Shown: positions 10,602 to 19,386 of the stretch, in pieces | Layout of the letters: each line of letters starts with the position of its first letter | Numbering within the stretch: the first letter of the stretch is position 1 | From: Bacillus sp. JCM 19034 | GTDB taxonomy: Bacteria; Bacillota; Bacilli; Bacillales; Bacillaceae_D | Assembly (NCBI RefSeq): GCF_001310635.1 | Contig: NZ_BAXR01000008.1 | Span: 50,652-114,651, forward strand | Length of the DNA stretch: 64,000 nucleotides | Direction of reading: 5' to 3' | Made by a program: the position numbers and the translations under genes | The notes under the pieces: model-generated | The model's input: the letters and a program-made list of their open reading frames with translations, nothing else | Told to the model about the DNA's origin: nothing | Database searches by the model: none

Positions 10602-11290
10602 TTGTCTTTCTCCATTAATTGGTAGCCAATTCCCCGAATCGTTTTTAGCTCTAAGGAGGATTGGACATTTTCTAATTTTTTTCGCAATCTTTTGATATTC
10701 ACTGTGAGTGTATTTTCTTCTACAAATCCTTCTTCATCCCATATAACAGAAAGCAACTGCTGTCTTGTGACTACATTTGGAAAAGCCTCAAAAAACATAT
10801 TACAAAGCTGGAGCTCTTTAACCGTCAATACTTCCTCCTGTCTCGGGGTAGATAAACGTACTGTGTCCAAATTTAAGATAGTATTACCAATTTGTAATAT
10901 GCGTCGTTCTGCGTTTTTTGCATACTCTCCATAGGTACGTCGAATTTGCCCATTGATTTTAGCTAATACTACATCCATTACAAAAGGCTTAGTGATAAAA
11001 TCATCTGCACCATTTTCAATACCATATATCTGGTCTAGTTCGCTCATTCGAGCAGACAGAATCATAATTGGACATGTGGATATCTGCCTTATTTTTCTTG
11101 ACCAGTAATATCCATCAAAGTAAGGAAGATTTATATCCATAATAACTAAATGCGGTTCTGTTTCTTGAAAAACATCCAGAACTCTTTTAAAATCTTCTAT
11201 TGTGTGACACTCATATCCGTATTTTGTAAGACGATTTTTTAATGTATCAGTAATACTTATTTCATCCTCCACAATTAATATTCTATACAT
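10598..11290 (-). CDS. BceR-type response regulator
   Basis: OmpR-family response regulator. The receiver domain starts MYRILIVEDE; the phospho-acceptor Asp is in MDINLPYFDG, the conserved Thr/Ser and Lys in ILSAR and TKPF. A winged-helix DNA-binding domain follows (LTVNIKRLRKKLE, IRGIGYQL). ATG at 11290 is preceded by GGGGGA; the longer frame upstream has no ribosome site. Its stop overlaps the kinase start. It should activate the neighbouring transporter genes when cell-wall antibiotics are present. Confidence 0.88.
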   Translation of the reverse strand: MYRILIVEDEISITDTLKNRLTKYGYECHTIEDFKRVLDVFQETEPHLVIMDINLPYFDGYYWSRKIRQISTCPIMILSARMSELDQIYGIENGADDFITKPFVMDVVLAKINGQIRRTYGEYAKNAERRILQIGNTILNLDTVRLSTPRQEEVLTVKELQLCNMFFEAFPNVVTRQQLLSVIWDEEGFVEENTLTVNIKRLRKKLENVQSSLELKTIRGIGYQLMEKDK

Positions 11291-11384
11291 AAAATCCCCC
11301 GCCTCATTATTCTCAAATATAAACATCGTATTTTCTTAGAAAAAAAGCGAATACCTTCTAGCTTATTACCAAGAAAGTTGATAA

Positions 11385-11533
11385 TCAATAGTTGTTGGTC
11401 TTTGTGTGTCTCCAGGCCTTGTTCGTTCGAATAGCATTCATCATTGGTTGAATGGTTTGCATATCTTCTTGAGTAGTCTTTTTTAATACTTGTGGAGTAA
11501 TGATCTCATTCGGGTTATCCTCGATATAGCCTA
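11385..11533 (-). pseudogene. C-terminal coding remnant, unidentified
   Basis: An open stretch of about 48 codons without a start ends in TGA at 11385. It reads LGYIEDNPNEIITPQVLKKT and then TTQEDMQTIQPMMNAIRTNK, which looks like real protein. An in-frame TAA stands just upstream. I do not recognise the family; it is probably the tail of a lost gene. Confidence 0.35.
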
Positions 11534-11644
11534 GAGATTATATCTAACTAAACAAAAAACAATCCTCCTGAAAGGAAGGTTATATTTGTATAGACATTCT
11601 TTGGTCGCTAATTTCTATTCCCAGATTGAAATTGCACACTTCAC

Positions 11645-12451
11645 TTATAGTTTTCTTGCTTTGATTACAAAAGTTACAGGTAGCATTTTTGCCTTTTCAG
11701 CGAAATCGCTGGCACGTGTTTGTATTATCTCCTCATCAGATTGCTCAATCAATTCTTCAATAACAAAACCTGATTTTGCTAGCGCATTCACATAGGTTGA
11801 TAATTTACGATCCGATAAAGTTAGAGCACCTTGATCAAGAGATACCGAGTACCAAGATTCATCGAAATAAGACTTTTTAAAAGCAAGGATATCATTTTCT
11901 AAAGAGACACATTTGTGTATAGGGTGAGACCAACTGAAAATAAATACGCCGTCTTTTTTAAGATAAGAAGCAATCCGAGAAAAAGTACCCTCAAGATCGG
12001 TGGTCCAGCCAATGGCGTAAATCGAATAAACATAGTCAAAATAATCCATCGGTATGCCACATTCTTCTTCCATGGGAGAACAAATCAATTTTGCTGAAAG
12101 ACCGCACGACGTCAAATGTTGCGTTGCCTTTTCGATTTGTTTTTCTGATATATCCATACCCCATAGTTCAGATGCTTTGCGATCCCCATGATACTGCAAG
12201 GATTGACCGTTTCCACAGCCTATCTCCAGCATCCTTTTTCCTGAGACGTCACCAAAAAGCTGGCATTTTTCTTCTGAGACAAATGAGCCATATAAAGGAA
12301 GCACGATCGTTCCTAAAAAGTCATTACCTTTTGTATCCCAATAGAAACTGTTTGTTTTATAAACCGTATTCTTGTCCATGCCGATTGAGGTCGCACTGCC
12401 AACCTCGCCAGCACCTATAATGTTAGGTCTATATACAGAATTCTTATCCAT
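11645..12451 (-). CDS. Class I SAM-dependent methyltransferase
   Basis: A 268-residue Rossmann-fold methyltransferase with the SAM motif MLEIGCGNGQ near residue 93 and the acidic residue in WGMDISEKQIE. FSWSHPIH follows strand 5. The substrate is unknown; members often act on small molecules. The start at 12451 has GGGAGGG seven bases upstream. The N-terminus is unusual: MDKNSVYRPN is repeated 24 residues later as MDKNTVYKTN, so the first 24 residues look like a partial tandem duplication upstream of the original start. Probably monocistronic. Confidence 0.85.
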   Translation of the reverse strand: MDKNSVYRPNIIGAGEVGSATSIGMDKNTVYKTNSFYWDTKGNDFLGTIVLPLYGSFVSEEKCQLFGDVSGKRMLEIGCGNGQSLQYHGDRKASELWGMDISEKQIEKATQHLTSCGLSAKLICSPMEEECGIPMDYFDYVYSIYAIGWTTDLEGTFSRIASYLKKDGVFIFSWSHPIHKCVSLENDILAFKKSYFDESWYSVSLDQGALTLSDRKLSTYVNALAKSGFVIEELIEQSDEEIIQTRASDFAEKAKMLPVTFVIKARKL

Positions 12452-12477
12452 GTCAGAACCCTCCCAAAATATTAGAA

Positions 12478-12548
12478 CTTTCCTACACCGTTACTTCAAT
12501 AAGAAAAAGCCATTCTCCTTCTTGAAGAATAGCCACCCTTTAGTTGAG
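12478..12548. repeat. Hairpin boundary repeat copy
   Basis: CACCGTTACTTCAATAAG followed by AAAAAGCCATT...GAATAGCCACCCTTTAGTTG matches the composite layout of this repeat family: a GTTAG/TTACTTCAATAAG arm, a short stem, then ACCC and a second TTAGTTGA arm. It separates the methyltransferase gene from the XRE/membrane pair. Confidence 0.5.
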
Positions 12549-12575
12549 ATGCTTTTTTTGTGTGATAGTATCGTT

Positions 12576-12969
12576 TTATTTAAACTTCTTTGAATATATA
12601 AATTCTGTAATTGGAACTGTAACAAAAGTAAGACCTACCACTATAACCAGTGGATAATTGTCAATTTCATTGAAATCGCCTGTTCCTTCAGAAATAAATA
12701 GTATTAAACCAGATAAGATCATAAGAACATAATAACCTATTCTTGCACTTTGGGTTTTTATATGTCTATATAATTCATCCTTCTCGCCACCACCTTCAGG
12801 ATCACCCCAATTCAACCAATTAAAAAAATAACTTAAAAGCTAAAAAACTAAAGAAAATACCAGCTGAATCTACAGTTCCAGAACTAACCCACCTGTATAA
12901 GGTCGATCCTCCAATTGTTAGAAAAACAACAAATACTAAAATAGCGATAATACCTTTGGTTTTATTCAT
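12576..12969 (-). pseudogene. Small membrane protein paired with XRE regulator, one frameshift
   Basis: About 130 residues with four membrane segments, starting MNKTKGIIAILVFVVFLTIG at an ATG overlapping the expected regulator stop. The frame shifts in a run of seven T at about 12833-12839; removing one base joins FKLFF to NWLNWGDPEGGGEKDE. The short soluble part GGGEKDELYRHIKTQSARIG between helices 2 and 3 is characteristic of a family usually found next to small XRE regulators. Function unknown. Confidence 0.6.
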
Positions 12970-13173
12970 GACTTCCCCCCCATTCTTAGAGATAAATAAA
13001 TCTTCCATTGCAACACCTAAAGTCCTTGCAATGTCAAATGCTAACTGCAAACTTGGGTCATATTTGTCATTCTCGATTGCGTTAATCGTTTGCCTACTTA
13101 CATTACATAATTCCGCTAATTTACCCTGTGAAAGACTTTTTTTTTCTCTGTACTCCTTAATTCTATTTTCCAT
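12966..13173 (-). CDS. XRE-family helix-turn-helix regulator (YozG/YgzD-like)
   Basis: About 68 residues, all helix-turn-helix: SLSQGKLAELCNVSRQTINA is the classic XRE recognition unit. ATG at 13173 has GGAGG eight bases upstream. In the sequence as given a run of seven G near 12974-12980 keeps the frame open into the membrane gene; with six G it would stop at a TGA overlapping the next ATG, the arrangement normal for this pair, so I place the end at 12966. A promoter and a 22-bp palindrome just upstream suggest autorepression. Confidence 0.7.
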
Positions 13174-13196
13174 TTCATCTGCCTCCACATTTACAA

Positions 13197-13218
13197 GGTG
13201 TAAAAGACCTTTTACACC
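13197..13218 (-). promoter_or_regulatory. Perfect palindromic operator upstream of the XRE gene
   Basis: Arms GGTGTAAAAG and CTTTTACACC are exact reverse complements separated by two bases. The site lies directly after the -10 box and before the ribosome site, where a bound repressor would block initiation. The XRE protein encoded next to it is the natural candidate ligand. Confidence 0.65.
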
Positions 13219-13221
13219 TAT

Positions 13222-13250
13222 ATAATAAAATAAGGCAATGGATGTGTCAA
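13222..13250 (-). promoter_or_regulatory. SigA promoter of the XRE-membrane pair
   Basis: Minus-strand TTGACA and TATTAT are separated by exactly 17 bases, a near-consensus vegetative promoter. The operator at 13197-13218 covers the start site region. Confidence 0.75.
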
Positions 13251-13272
13251 ACATATTTGACACATCCATTGC
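13235..13272. repeat. 38-bp perfect inverted repeat over the -35 box
   Basis: Arms GCAATGGATGTGTCAAA and TTTGACACATCCATTGC are exact reverse complements with a 4-base centre (CATA). The right arm supplies the TTGACA -35 box. It could be a second operator or, read as RNA on the plus strand, a terminator-like hairpin. Confidence 0.65.
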
Positions 13273-13307
13273 ATGAACATCTATATTCCATTTCTATCTT
13301 TCTTGTA

Positions 13308-13405
13308 CTATTCTGCTCGTTAGCTTAAGTGAATAACTTCACAACATCGTAAATCTCTATACTATATCATACCAGAAGATAACGAATTATTGATTATTTC
13401 AAAGC
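13308..13405. repeat. Dispersed intergenic repeat, copy 3
   Basis: CTATTCTGCTCGTTAGCTTA at the left and GATAACGAATTATTGATTAT at the right match copies at 2560 and 6530. It fills the gap between tyrS and the XRE gene. Confidence 0.65.
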
Positions 13406-13421
13406 CCTTTTCGTCAAACGT

Positions 13422-14666
13422 TTATAGCTTCAGTTTTACAAATTTTCGTTTTCCTACTTGAACAATGACGTCATCGGTAATGGTTAGTTGTAATGCTTTA
13501 TCTTCCACCGTGTTTCCATTGATTTTCACACCTTTATTTTCAATCATGCGACGGGCTTCGCTTTTCGAGCTTAAGAGCTTTAACTCAACAAGAAGGTCAA
13601 TAACAGGCAGTTTATTATTTCCTTTCCATTCAACTACCGGAATGTCATCAGGTAATGATCTTTGTTGGAAAACGGAAATAAAGTGTTGTTCTGCTTTTTC
13701 AGCCTCCTCTTCTCCGTGGTACATTCTAACGATGGTTTTGCCTAGTAACATTTTTGCATCTCTTGGATGTAATTTCCCTGTTTCGAGTTGATTTTTGATC
13801 TCTTTAATTTGCTCTGGAGTGAAATCTGTAATCAGTTCATAGTATTTACTAGTTAACTCATCTGGAATAGACATGGCTTTCCCGTACATTTCTTGTGGGC
13901 TTTCATCAATTCCAATGTAGTTTCTCTTTGATTTTGACATTTTTTCAACACCATCAAGCCCCTCTAACAATGGCATTAGCATTGCTACTTGCTTTTCTTT
14001 GCCGGACTTTTCTTGAAAGTGTCTTCCCATCAAAATGTTGAAATGCTGATCCGTTCCACCGAGTTCGATGTCACATTCTAGTACAACCGAATCATATCCT
14101 TGCATTAACGGGTAGAAAAATTCATGCAAGGAGATAGGTTTTCCAAGTGCCAATCTTTCTTCAAAATCGTCTCTCTCCATTAGTCTTGCTACCGTAATTT
14201 TTCCGGCTAGTTGAATAACATTCTCGAAATTTAATTTAGAAAGCCACTTCGAGTTATAGTGGAGTTCCACTTTATCCATATCCATCACTTTCCCGAATTG
14301 CTCGAAGTACGTTTTGGCATTGTACTTCACTTCTTCGTCCGTTAACGGCTTCCTTGCTACTGACTTACCTGTTGGATCTCCAATTTTCCCAGTGAAATCG
14401 CCAATTAGTAATTGAATAATGTGGCCGTTATCCTGAAAATGTCTCATCTTCTTTAAAACAACCGTATGACCAAGGTGAACATCAGGTGCAGAAGGATCTA
14501 ATCCTAATTTAATTTTTAACGGTCGATCCTCAAGTACCGATTTAGCAACCTTCACTTCTAATTCTTCAACTGGAATAATCTCTTGTACACCTAGTGTGTA
14601 TAATTCCATCTGTCTTTTCACTTCGATTACTTGCTCATCTGTTAATTGGTTCATAATCTCATTCAA
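13422..14666 (-). CDS. tyrS: Tyrosyl-tRNA synthetase
   Basis: Charges tRNA-Tyr with tyrosine in the cytoplasm. Full length (414 residues). Class I signature HLGH appears in [14 protein letters not shown] in EKMSKSKRN, and the C-terminal S4 RNA-binding domain in [19 protein letters not shown]. The sequence resembles the TyrZ-type enzymes of Bacilli. Intact, with no frameshift. Transcription is controlled by a T-box leader directly upstream, with a tyrosine specifier codon. The codons MNEIMNQ give two possible starts four codons apart; the first is kept because the AGGAGG-like site GGAGGAAT precedes it. Confidence 0.95.
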   Translation of the reverse strand: MNEIMNQLTDEQVIEVKRQMELYTLGVQEIIPVEELEVKVAKSVLEDRPLKIKLGLDPSAPDVHLGHTVVLKKMRHFQDNGHIIQLLIGDFTGKIGDPTGKSVARKPLTDEEVKYNAKTYFEQFGKVMDMDKVELHYNSKWLSKLNFENVIQLAGKITVARLMERDDFEERLALGKPISLHEFFYPLMQGYDSVVLECDIELGGTDQHFNILMGRHFQEKSGKEKQVAMLMPLLEGLDGVEKMSKSKRNYIGIDESPQEMYGKAMSIPDELTSKYYELITDFTPEQIKEIKNQLETGKLHPRDAKMLLGKTIVRMYHGEEEAEKAEQHFISVFQQRSLPDDIPVVEWKGNNKLPVIDLLVELKLLSSKSEARRMIENKGVKINGNTVEDKALQLTITDDVIVQVGKRKFVKLKL

Positions 14667-14695
14667 TTCTATTCCTCCTAAAATTAGATATAAAA

Positions 14696-14925
14696 AACCA
14701 CATCCCTAATAAATAGGGACGTGGTTTTGCACGCGGTACCACCCTTGTTGGAGTATACAACTCCCACTTACTTGAATAACGGTCAACCCGTCTTTGTTAT
14801 CTTAACAAAGAAAGCTCAGGGAATGTAATTCGCACTATCTATGTGTCGATTCACACCACCCATCGACTCTCTGATACAGGGAGATAGTTACTACTTGATT
14901 TCCCATCCACGCTCTTTCTATATTC
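14696..14925 (-). promoter_or_regulatory. T-box leader of tyrS (UAC specifier)
   Basis: The T-box sequence AGGGTGGTACCGCG is at 14734-14747 on the minus strand, followed by a terminator stem (CCACGTCCCTA/TAGGGATGTGG, then TTTTTT). Upstream, GCGAATTACATTCCC holds a TAC at 14825-14827 in the specifier-loop position, matching tyrosine. Uncharged tRNA-Tyr should stabilise the antiterminator and allow read-through into tyrS. Confidence 0.9.
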
Positions 14926-14935
14926 AAATGTCTAT

Positions 14936-15466
14936 TCAAAAGCCACAGTCTTTAATGACCTTTCTTAACAACTTTGACATATTCTTTTGCTCATCTACCG
15001 TTAGACTAGAAACAATCTCCGCTTCACCTTTGTGGAAACGAGGATAAAGTTCTTCCATTACTAGCTTTCCCTTATCTGTTATCGTAACATACGTAATTCT
15101 TCGATCTCTCTTGTCCACTAGGCGATAACAGAATCCTTTTCGCTCTAACGTATTCGTAACATTACTAACAGTTGCTTTCGTTACCCCAACTGACTCTGCT
15201 ATTTTTTTTGTTTCCATCGACTGCTCTATCCATAAATCATAGAGTATAGAAAATGATGTCCAAGAAAGCCCATACTCGGATAAAACTTCTCGTTCCATTT
15301 TATTTCTTAACCCTTGTGCCAAGCGATAGATATTTGTTACAACGGAAATAGCATCTAAATTTAAAGAATTGATTGGAAGTTTGGTTAAATGATTAATTGT
15401 ATCTATTTCTTTAGGGAGTAGCTCCCCATCCTTATTAAATGAATATATACCATCTCCCCCTCTCAA
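14936..15466 (-). CDS. MarR-family regulator
   Basis: A MarR winged-helix repressor. The DNA-binding region reads KKIAESVGVTKATVSNVTNT and the wing DKRDRRITYVTITDKG. About 165-176 residues. The start is uncertain: the frame opens at a TTG (15466) with no ribosome site, while the strong site GAGGGGGAG leads to an ATG that is out of frame after two bases, so a one-base error may sit near 15445. It lies between a yerC-like gene and the tyrS T-box. A 26-bp element at its promoter is repeated at the yerC-like promoter, suggesting that this protein controls both. Confidence 0.75.
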   Translation of the reverse strand: MRGGDGIYSFNKDGELLPKEIDTINHLTKLPINSLNLDAISVVTNIYRLAQGLRNKMEREVLSEYGLSWTSFSILYDLWIEQSMETKKIAESVGVTKATVSNVTNTLERKGFCYRLVDKRDRRITYVTITDKGKLVMEELYPRFHKGEAEIVSSLTVDEQKNMSKLLRKVIKDCGF

Positions 15467-15470
15467 ATTC

Positions 15471-15496
15471 GTTAGCTATGAAACGATACTAGCAAA
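15471..15496 (-). promoter_or_regulatory. Shared 26-bp promoter element, copy at marR
   Basis: On the plus strand it runs GTTAGCTATGAAACGATACT then AGCAAA; 25 of 26 bases match the copy at 15996. It covers the -10 box (TAGTAT, with TTGCAG 17 bases upstream) and start site of the MarR gene. GCTA and TAGC ends give it partial dyad symmetry, as expected for a MarR operator. Confidence 0.65.
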
Positions 15497-15632
15497 AAAA
15501 ACACTTTGCTGCAAGAAGGAAGTTTACGAAAAATATAATTTTTTTGGAATAAGAGTTCATCAAGTTTTCCAAACCTCTTTAAATCTACATTATGTCCCAA
15601 CTTACTCCGAAATTAGAAATACTCTAACTTTA

Positions 15633-15926
15633 TTATTCCTTTATTCGTTCTAGTACTCGATTATAACCTTCACTCCCATAATCTAATAACTTTTTCACAC
15701 GAGAAATCGTTGCTGTTGATGCACCCGATTCTGACTGAACATCCTGATACGTCATTCCTTCTTTCAACATCCTAGCAACTTCCAAACGTTGTACAAAGGT
15801 ATTTATTTCTTTCGGTGTACACAAATCGCTAAATAAAGCCAAGCATTCTTCTTCTGTTTCTAAAGATAGCATAACTTTGAATAACTGATTTATGTTTTTT
15901 TGAGGCAATTTTTTTAAAAACAACAA
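15633..15926 (-). CDS. YerC/YecD-type TrpR-like DNA-binding protein
   Basis: A 97-residue all-helical protein of the TrpR superfamily: LCTPKEINTFVQRLEVARML and MTYQDVQSESGASTATISRV give the helix-turn-helix. It starts at a TTG (15926 or the next codon) with AAAGGAGG upstream. YerC-type proteins are conserved in Firmicutes but their target is not well settled; the domain suggests amino-acid-linked control. Here it lies downstream of trpS and upstream of a MarR gene with which it shares a promoter element. Confidence 0.8.
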   Translation of the reverse strand: MLFLKKLPQKNINQLFKVMLSLETEEECLALFSDLCTPKEINTFVQRLEVARMLKEGMTYQDVQSESGASTATISRVKKLLDYGSEGYNRVLERIKE

Positions 15927-15995
15927 ATTTTCCTCCTTTCCTTTCTGTCGACATACCTTCCTTTAAAGTTGAGTAAGAAATCCTGTCTTATCATT

Positions 15996-16021
15996 GTTAG
16001 CTATGAAACGATAATAGCAAA
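15996..16021 (-). promoter_or_regulatory. Shared 26-bp promoter element, copy at yerC-like gene
   Basis: 25 of 26 bases match the element at 15471. On the minus strand it contains a -10 box TATTAT, with TTGCAA 18 bases upstream. The same placement over -10 and start site in both copies points to one regulator for both genes. Confidence 0.65.
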
Positions 16022-16039
16022 GAAAAATCTCAATTTGCA

Positions 16040-16225
16040 ACAATAAGTATACTAACTTGTACTTTTACCATACGTTTTTCTTATTAAATAGGCAAGCTTC
16101 CGAACATGATTAAATACAAATTGAAAAAAACAAAAGCAGCGAAATACACACAATGTTGTAATCGCACTGCTTTTTCTAAGATATTCAAACAGCTTATTTG
16201 TCTTCTCTAAATAATTATTATTTTC
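16040..16225. repeat. Dispersed structured repeat D, copy 1
   Basis: Begins CTTGTACTTTTACCATACGT and ends CAAACAGCTTATTTGTCTTC; contains a hairpin built on AAAGCAG/CTGCTTT. A diverged copy with the same ends and a perfect 13-base stem lies at 24718-24910. The small open frame across this copy is not preserved in the other copy, so I do not call it a gene. Confidence 0.65.
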
Positions 16226-16312
16226 TAAGGGATAAGTCATATTCACGAATACTTTCTTTCGTATTGTGAGTTGTCTGTTGTGATTGATAGTGAATAAATG
16301 CCCCAACCACCT

Positions 16313-17323
16313 TTATTTAAAATAATTTATTCCAATGGCTTCTCTTACTTCCGATAACGTTTCTGCCGCAACTGAGCGTGCATTTTGACTTCCTCTTTTC
16401 AACATTTCATACACATAATCGATATCTTTTTTATATTTATTTCTTCTGTTTCTAATCGGTTCTAATTCTGCTTGAAGAAGATCATTCAAGTATCTTTTTA
16501 TTTTGACGTCTCCTAAACCGCCTCTTCTATAATTTTCTTTCATTTCTTCTAGTGTCAATTTATCTGAACAAAATGCATCTAGGTATGTAAACACGGTATT
16601 ATTCTCCACGTTTCCAGGGTCTTCTACTCGAATATGATTCGGATCGGTGTACATGGACATCACCTTCTCTTTAATGATATCTGGGGAATCGGAAAGGTAA
16701 ATGGCATTCCCTAACGATTTACTCATTTTGGCTTTACCATCAATTCCAGGTAACCTCCCCGAACCCTTTTCTGGAAGTAATACATCTGGTTCTACAAGTA
16801 CTTCTCTTTTATAAATGGAATTAAAACTTCTCACAATTTCTCTCGTTTGCTCAATCATAGGTATTTGATCTTCTCCAGCAGGAACTGTTGTTGCTTTAAA
16901 AGCAGTAATATCTGCCGCTTGGCTAACGGGATAAATGAGGAATCCAGCGGGTAAACTCTCGCTAAAGTTCTTTTCTTTTATCTCATTTTTAACTGTGGGA
17001 TTCCTTTTTAACCTAGTAAGTGTAACGATATTCAGGTAATGCATGGTTAGCTCATTAAGCTCTGGAATTTGTGATTGTACAAAAATATTGACCTTAGAAG
17101 GATCGATACCTACTGCTAAATAATCTAATGCAACTTCAGTTAAGCTGCTCCTTATTTTCTCTGGATTTCTTGCATTGTCAGTTAAGGCTTGTTGGTCTGC
17201 AATCATGATAAAACTATTGTATTGATCTTGTAATTTAATACGATTTTTCAAAGACCCTATATAGTGTCCAATATGAAGTTTGCCTGTCGGTCGATCCCCG
17301 GTTAACAAAATTTCCTTTTTCAT
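16313..17323 (-). CDS. trpS: Tryptophanyl-tRNA synthetase
   Basis: Charges tRNA-Trp with tryptophan. Full length (336 residues) with HIGH in [10 protein letters not shown] and KMSKS in [14 protein letters not shown] in the tryptophan site region. Intact. ATG at 17323 follows a weak AGGAGA-like site. A T-box leader with a TGG specifier candidate lies upstream, so expression should rise when tRNA-Trp is uncharged. Bacilli may carry more than one trpS; this T-box-controlled copy could be the accessory one, which cannot be told here. Confidence 0.95.
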   Translation of the reverse strand: MKKEILLTGDRPTGKLHIGHYIGSLKNRIKLQDQYNSFIMIADQQALTDNARNPEKIRSSLTEVALDYLAVGIDPSKVNIFVQSQIPELNELTMHYLNIVTLTRLKRNPTVKNEIKEKNFSESLPAGFLIYPVSQAADITAFKATTVPAGEDQIPMIEQTREIVRSFNSIYKREVLVEPDVLLPEKGSGRLPGIDGKAKMSKSLGNAIYLSDSPDIIKEKVMSMYTDPNHIRVEDPGNVENNTVFTYLDAFCSDKLTLEEMKENYRRGGLGDVKIKRYLNDLLQAELEPIRNRRNKYKKDIDYVYEMLKRGSQNARSVAAETLSEVREAIGINYFK

Positions 17324-17351
17324 GTGCCCTCTCCTTAAAATTTTATACTAA

Positions 17352-17600
17352 AATACAAAAACTCCGCCCTAAATCAATAGGACGGAGTTTATATCCGTGT
17401 TGCCACCTAAATTGCGTAATTTATTTGTTTTAACATCCATTACACCACTTATTTTCAAGTACGTTCATACTCTATCCGCTATAAGGTGCAGCCCACCACT
17501 TAGCTACTCTCTTACGATTTCACCTTGTTCCTTCGAGGTCCATTCATTAAATTTCTTCTTGCTAGGTTCTCAACTCCCCTAACTCTCTGTAATGAAGCTA
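17352..17600 (-). promoter_or_regulatory. T-box leader of trpS (UGG specifier)
   Basis: Minus-strand AGGTGGCAACACGG (about 17396-17409) is a T-box variant, followed by terminator arms ACTCCGTCCTA and TAGGGCGGAGT and TTTTTG. Upstream GAATGGACCTCG places TGG at 17540-17542 in the specifier position, matching tryptophan. Confidence 0.85.
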
Positions 17601-17739
17601 AATTTAATTACTACTCCCCATCATAGGACATTGTCATTATTTTATTACATACATAGTATCATACTATTCAAAATTATTCAAATTCCTTAGTAGACCGCTT
17701 TCCTCACGTCTTAAACTCCTGTAATCGTTTGTATAAAAG

Positions 17740-18588
17740 CTATTTCACCATTTGTAATGTTAACTTATCTTTTAACATTGACCTATATGAGTCAATTTCG
17801 TATTTTGTATTGTTGATTTTTTCTTTTTTCATTTTTAACATGTCGAATATTTCTAACTCTATGTTTCTTCTAGCTTCAAGAACTCTTATTGCTCCTTCTA
17901 CACCTGAAATTTTATGTTCTTTTCCATAGCCTTGATTAGTGTAATAGTCAATAAATCCAGTGGACCAATCTGGTGTTCTTTCTTTTTGTACCTTCTTAAA
18001 TGAAAATTCAAGATTATCTTGTACTATGTAAAATAACATTGGATTCAAATTCTCTATAATTTTTGCCAGTCTCCTTACATAATTTATGACATTTTCTTTT
18101 CGCCCGCCGCATTTTATCATGCCAATAGTTAGTGGATTTTGTATGAAACAACATTCAAAGATATAAACTTTATTGTCTTTTAAAGCAATTTCAGCAAAGT
18201 CATTCCATTTGTCAGCAATTAATTCAACATTTTTATCAAATGGTAATTCATATATGTCATTTTTTAAAACTAGGTTTAACAATTCATCTGAGAACCCTAA
18301 ACCATATTCATTTTTTATTTTTCGATATGGTAGTAAATAATTTTCTCCCTTTTTCGTTACTTTATCTCTAAAAACATTTTCTAAATTTCCACTTTTCAAT
18401 AATATTTCATCGAGTTCATTCTTAGTAAAACAGGACACGCCATCATAATCAGCAGGATGGTCTAAGTTCCCTTCAAGGAACAACTCAACTTCTATATTCT
18501 TTTCAGTTAAAATATCGTAAAGTAAATTTGCAGTAGTTGATTTCCCAAATCCAGGAAGCCCTTCTACAATTAATAACTTTGTCTTCAT
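17740..18588 (-). CDS. P-loop NTPase/kinase-like protein
   Basis: A 282-residue cytoplasmic protein with Walker A GLPGFGKST at residues 10-18 and the hydrophobic strand KLLIVEG before it. VYIFECCFIQNPLTIGMIKC is probably the Walker B/lid region of a nucleoside- or polynucleotide-kinase-like fold. Reaction unknown. ATG at 18588 has GGGGGAA upstream. It stands alone at the start of an accessory stretch; hairpin repeats lie between it and the next gene. No frameshift. Confidence 0.7.
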   Translation of the reverse strand: MKTKLLIVEGLPGFGKSTTANLLYDILTEKNIEVELFLEGNLDHPADYDGVSCFTKNELDEILLKSGNLENVFRDKVTKKGENYLLPYRKIKNEYGLGFSDELLNLVLKNDIYELPFDKNVELIADKWNDFAEIALKDNKVYIFECCFIQNPLTIGMIKCGGRKENVINYVRRLAKIIENLNPMLFYIVQDNLEFSFKKVQKERTPDWSTGFIDYYTNQGYGKEHKISGVEGAIRVLEARRNIELEIFDMLKMKKEKINNTKYEIDSYRSMLKDKLTLQMVK

Positions 18589-18689
18589 GAAAATTCCCCC
18601 TTCCTAAGACTGAGATTAATAGGTTTTATATTTCCACTGCACTCACCTCTAATACTTAATATAATGTAATTCTACATTTTAATTACGAT

Positions 18690-18726
18690 TTACCTTCTTA
18701 AACTCTTGGCCCGTTAGTTCCATAAA
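18690..18726. repeat. Hairpin boundary repeat copy (degenerate)
   Basis: TTCTTAAACTCTTGGCCCGTTAGTTCCATAAAG preserves the GTTAGTTC arm and a decayed left arm. It touches the 3' end of the HXXEE gene at 18729. Confidence 0.45.
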
Positions 18727-18728
18727 GT

Positions 18729-19244
18729 TTATAGTATAATTTTTGAAACATAAAGTGCCATTAGTGCAAGAGGTGCTTGGGCAATAAACCCTAATATTAA
18801 ATAGCTTAGAAGTCTTATTTTAGTAATTAATCTTTTAGAAATAAGAAACTTAGCCGTAAAAAACGAATAAGGAATTAAAATCAATACTGATGTAATAATG
18901 CCTGGAACATAATCTTTGAAGAAAAAGAATTGCAATATATGACCGAAACCATTGGCTAAAAGAATTCCAGGTACTAAGAATGCAAGAAAAGTAGTTGGTT
19001 TCATGCCAATAAACCTGTTGCCCAAGAATGCTTTATAACAGCCTATTGAAGCAAAAATCCATAGTAAAGTAAAAGCAAATGAAAATTCCAAAGTTGTTAC
19101 GCTAAAAGGTATTATATTTGAATTTCCCTCAAGAAACTTCTCAACTGTTAGGATTTCTTCAATATCATGAATTAAATACAATGGAGGGAAAAGTAATAAG
19201 AGCCTTCTAAACTTTGCTACATCATATTCTTTATATGTTTCCAT
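18729..19244 (-). CDS. HXXEE domain membrane protein
   Basis: A 171-residue integral membrane protein with about five helices. The motif HDIEE at residues 26-30 fits the HXXEE family, and GFGH further on may supply another metal-binding His. The family has no settled function. ATG at 19244 follows GGGGGAGAAAG. It lies between two hairpin repeats (18690 and 19345), as other single genes in this stretch do. Confidence 0.75.
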   Translation of the reverse strand: METYKEYDVAKFRRLLLLFPPLYLIHDIEEILTVEKFLEGNSNIIPFSVTTLEFSFAFTLLWIFASIGCYKAFLGNRFIGMKPTTFLAFLVPGILLANGFGHILQFFFFKDYVPGIITSVLILIPYSFFTAKFLISKRLITKIRLLSYLILGFIAQAPLALMALYVSKIIL

Positions 19245-19344
19245 GCTTTCTCCCCCTTCTCTTTATTTATTCAATACCATTGAACAAACCCCTTTGAATT
19301 TACTTTTTATTCCACTAAACTGCTTCTATTGTTGAAGAGCGTGA

Positions 19345-19386
19345 GCCCTGTTGTGCTAACGCCACCCGTTAGTGCAATAACGTTAA
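19345..19386. repeat. Hairpin boundary repeat copy
   Basis: TTGTGCTAACG-ccac-CCGTTAGTGCAATAACG is an imperfect palindrome with the CTAAC/GTTAG core. The stop codon of the adjacent Nudix remnant lies inside its right end. Confidence 0.65.

Noticed and set aside
13235..13272. Transposon end
   Set aside because: The long perfect inverted repeat lies exactly over a consensus promoter and has no partner copy or target duplication, so a regulatory role is more likely.
16052..16306. 84-codon minus-strand frame
   Set aside because: It overlaps repeat D; the second repeat copy at 24718 does not keep the frame.
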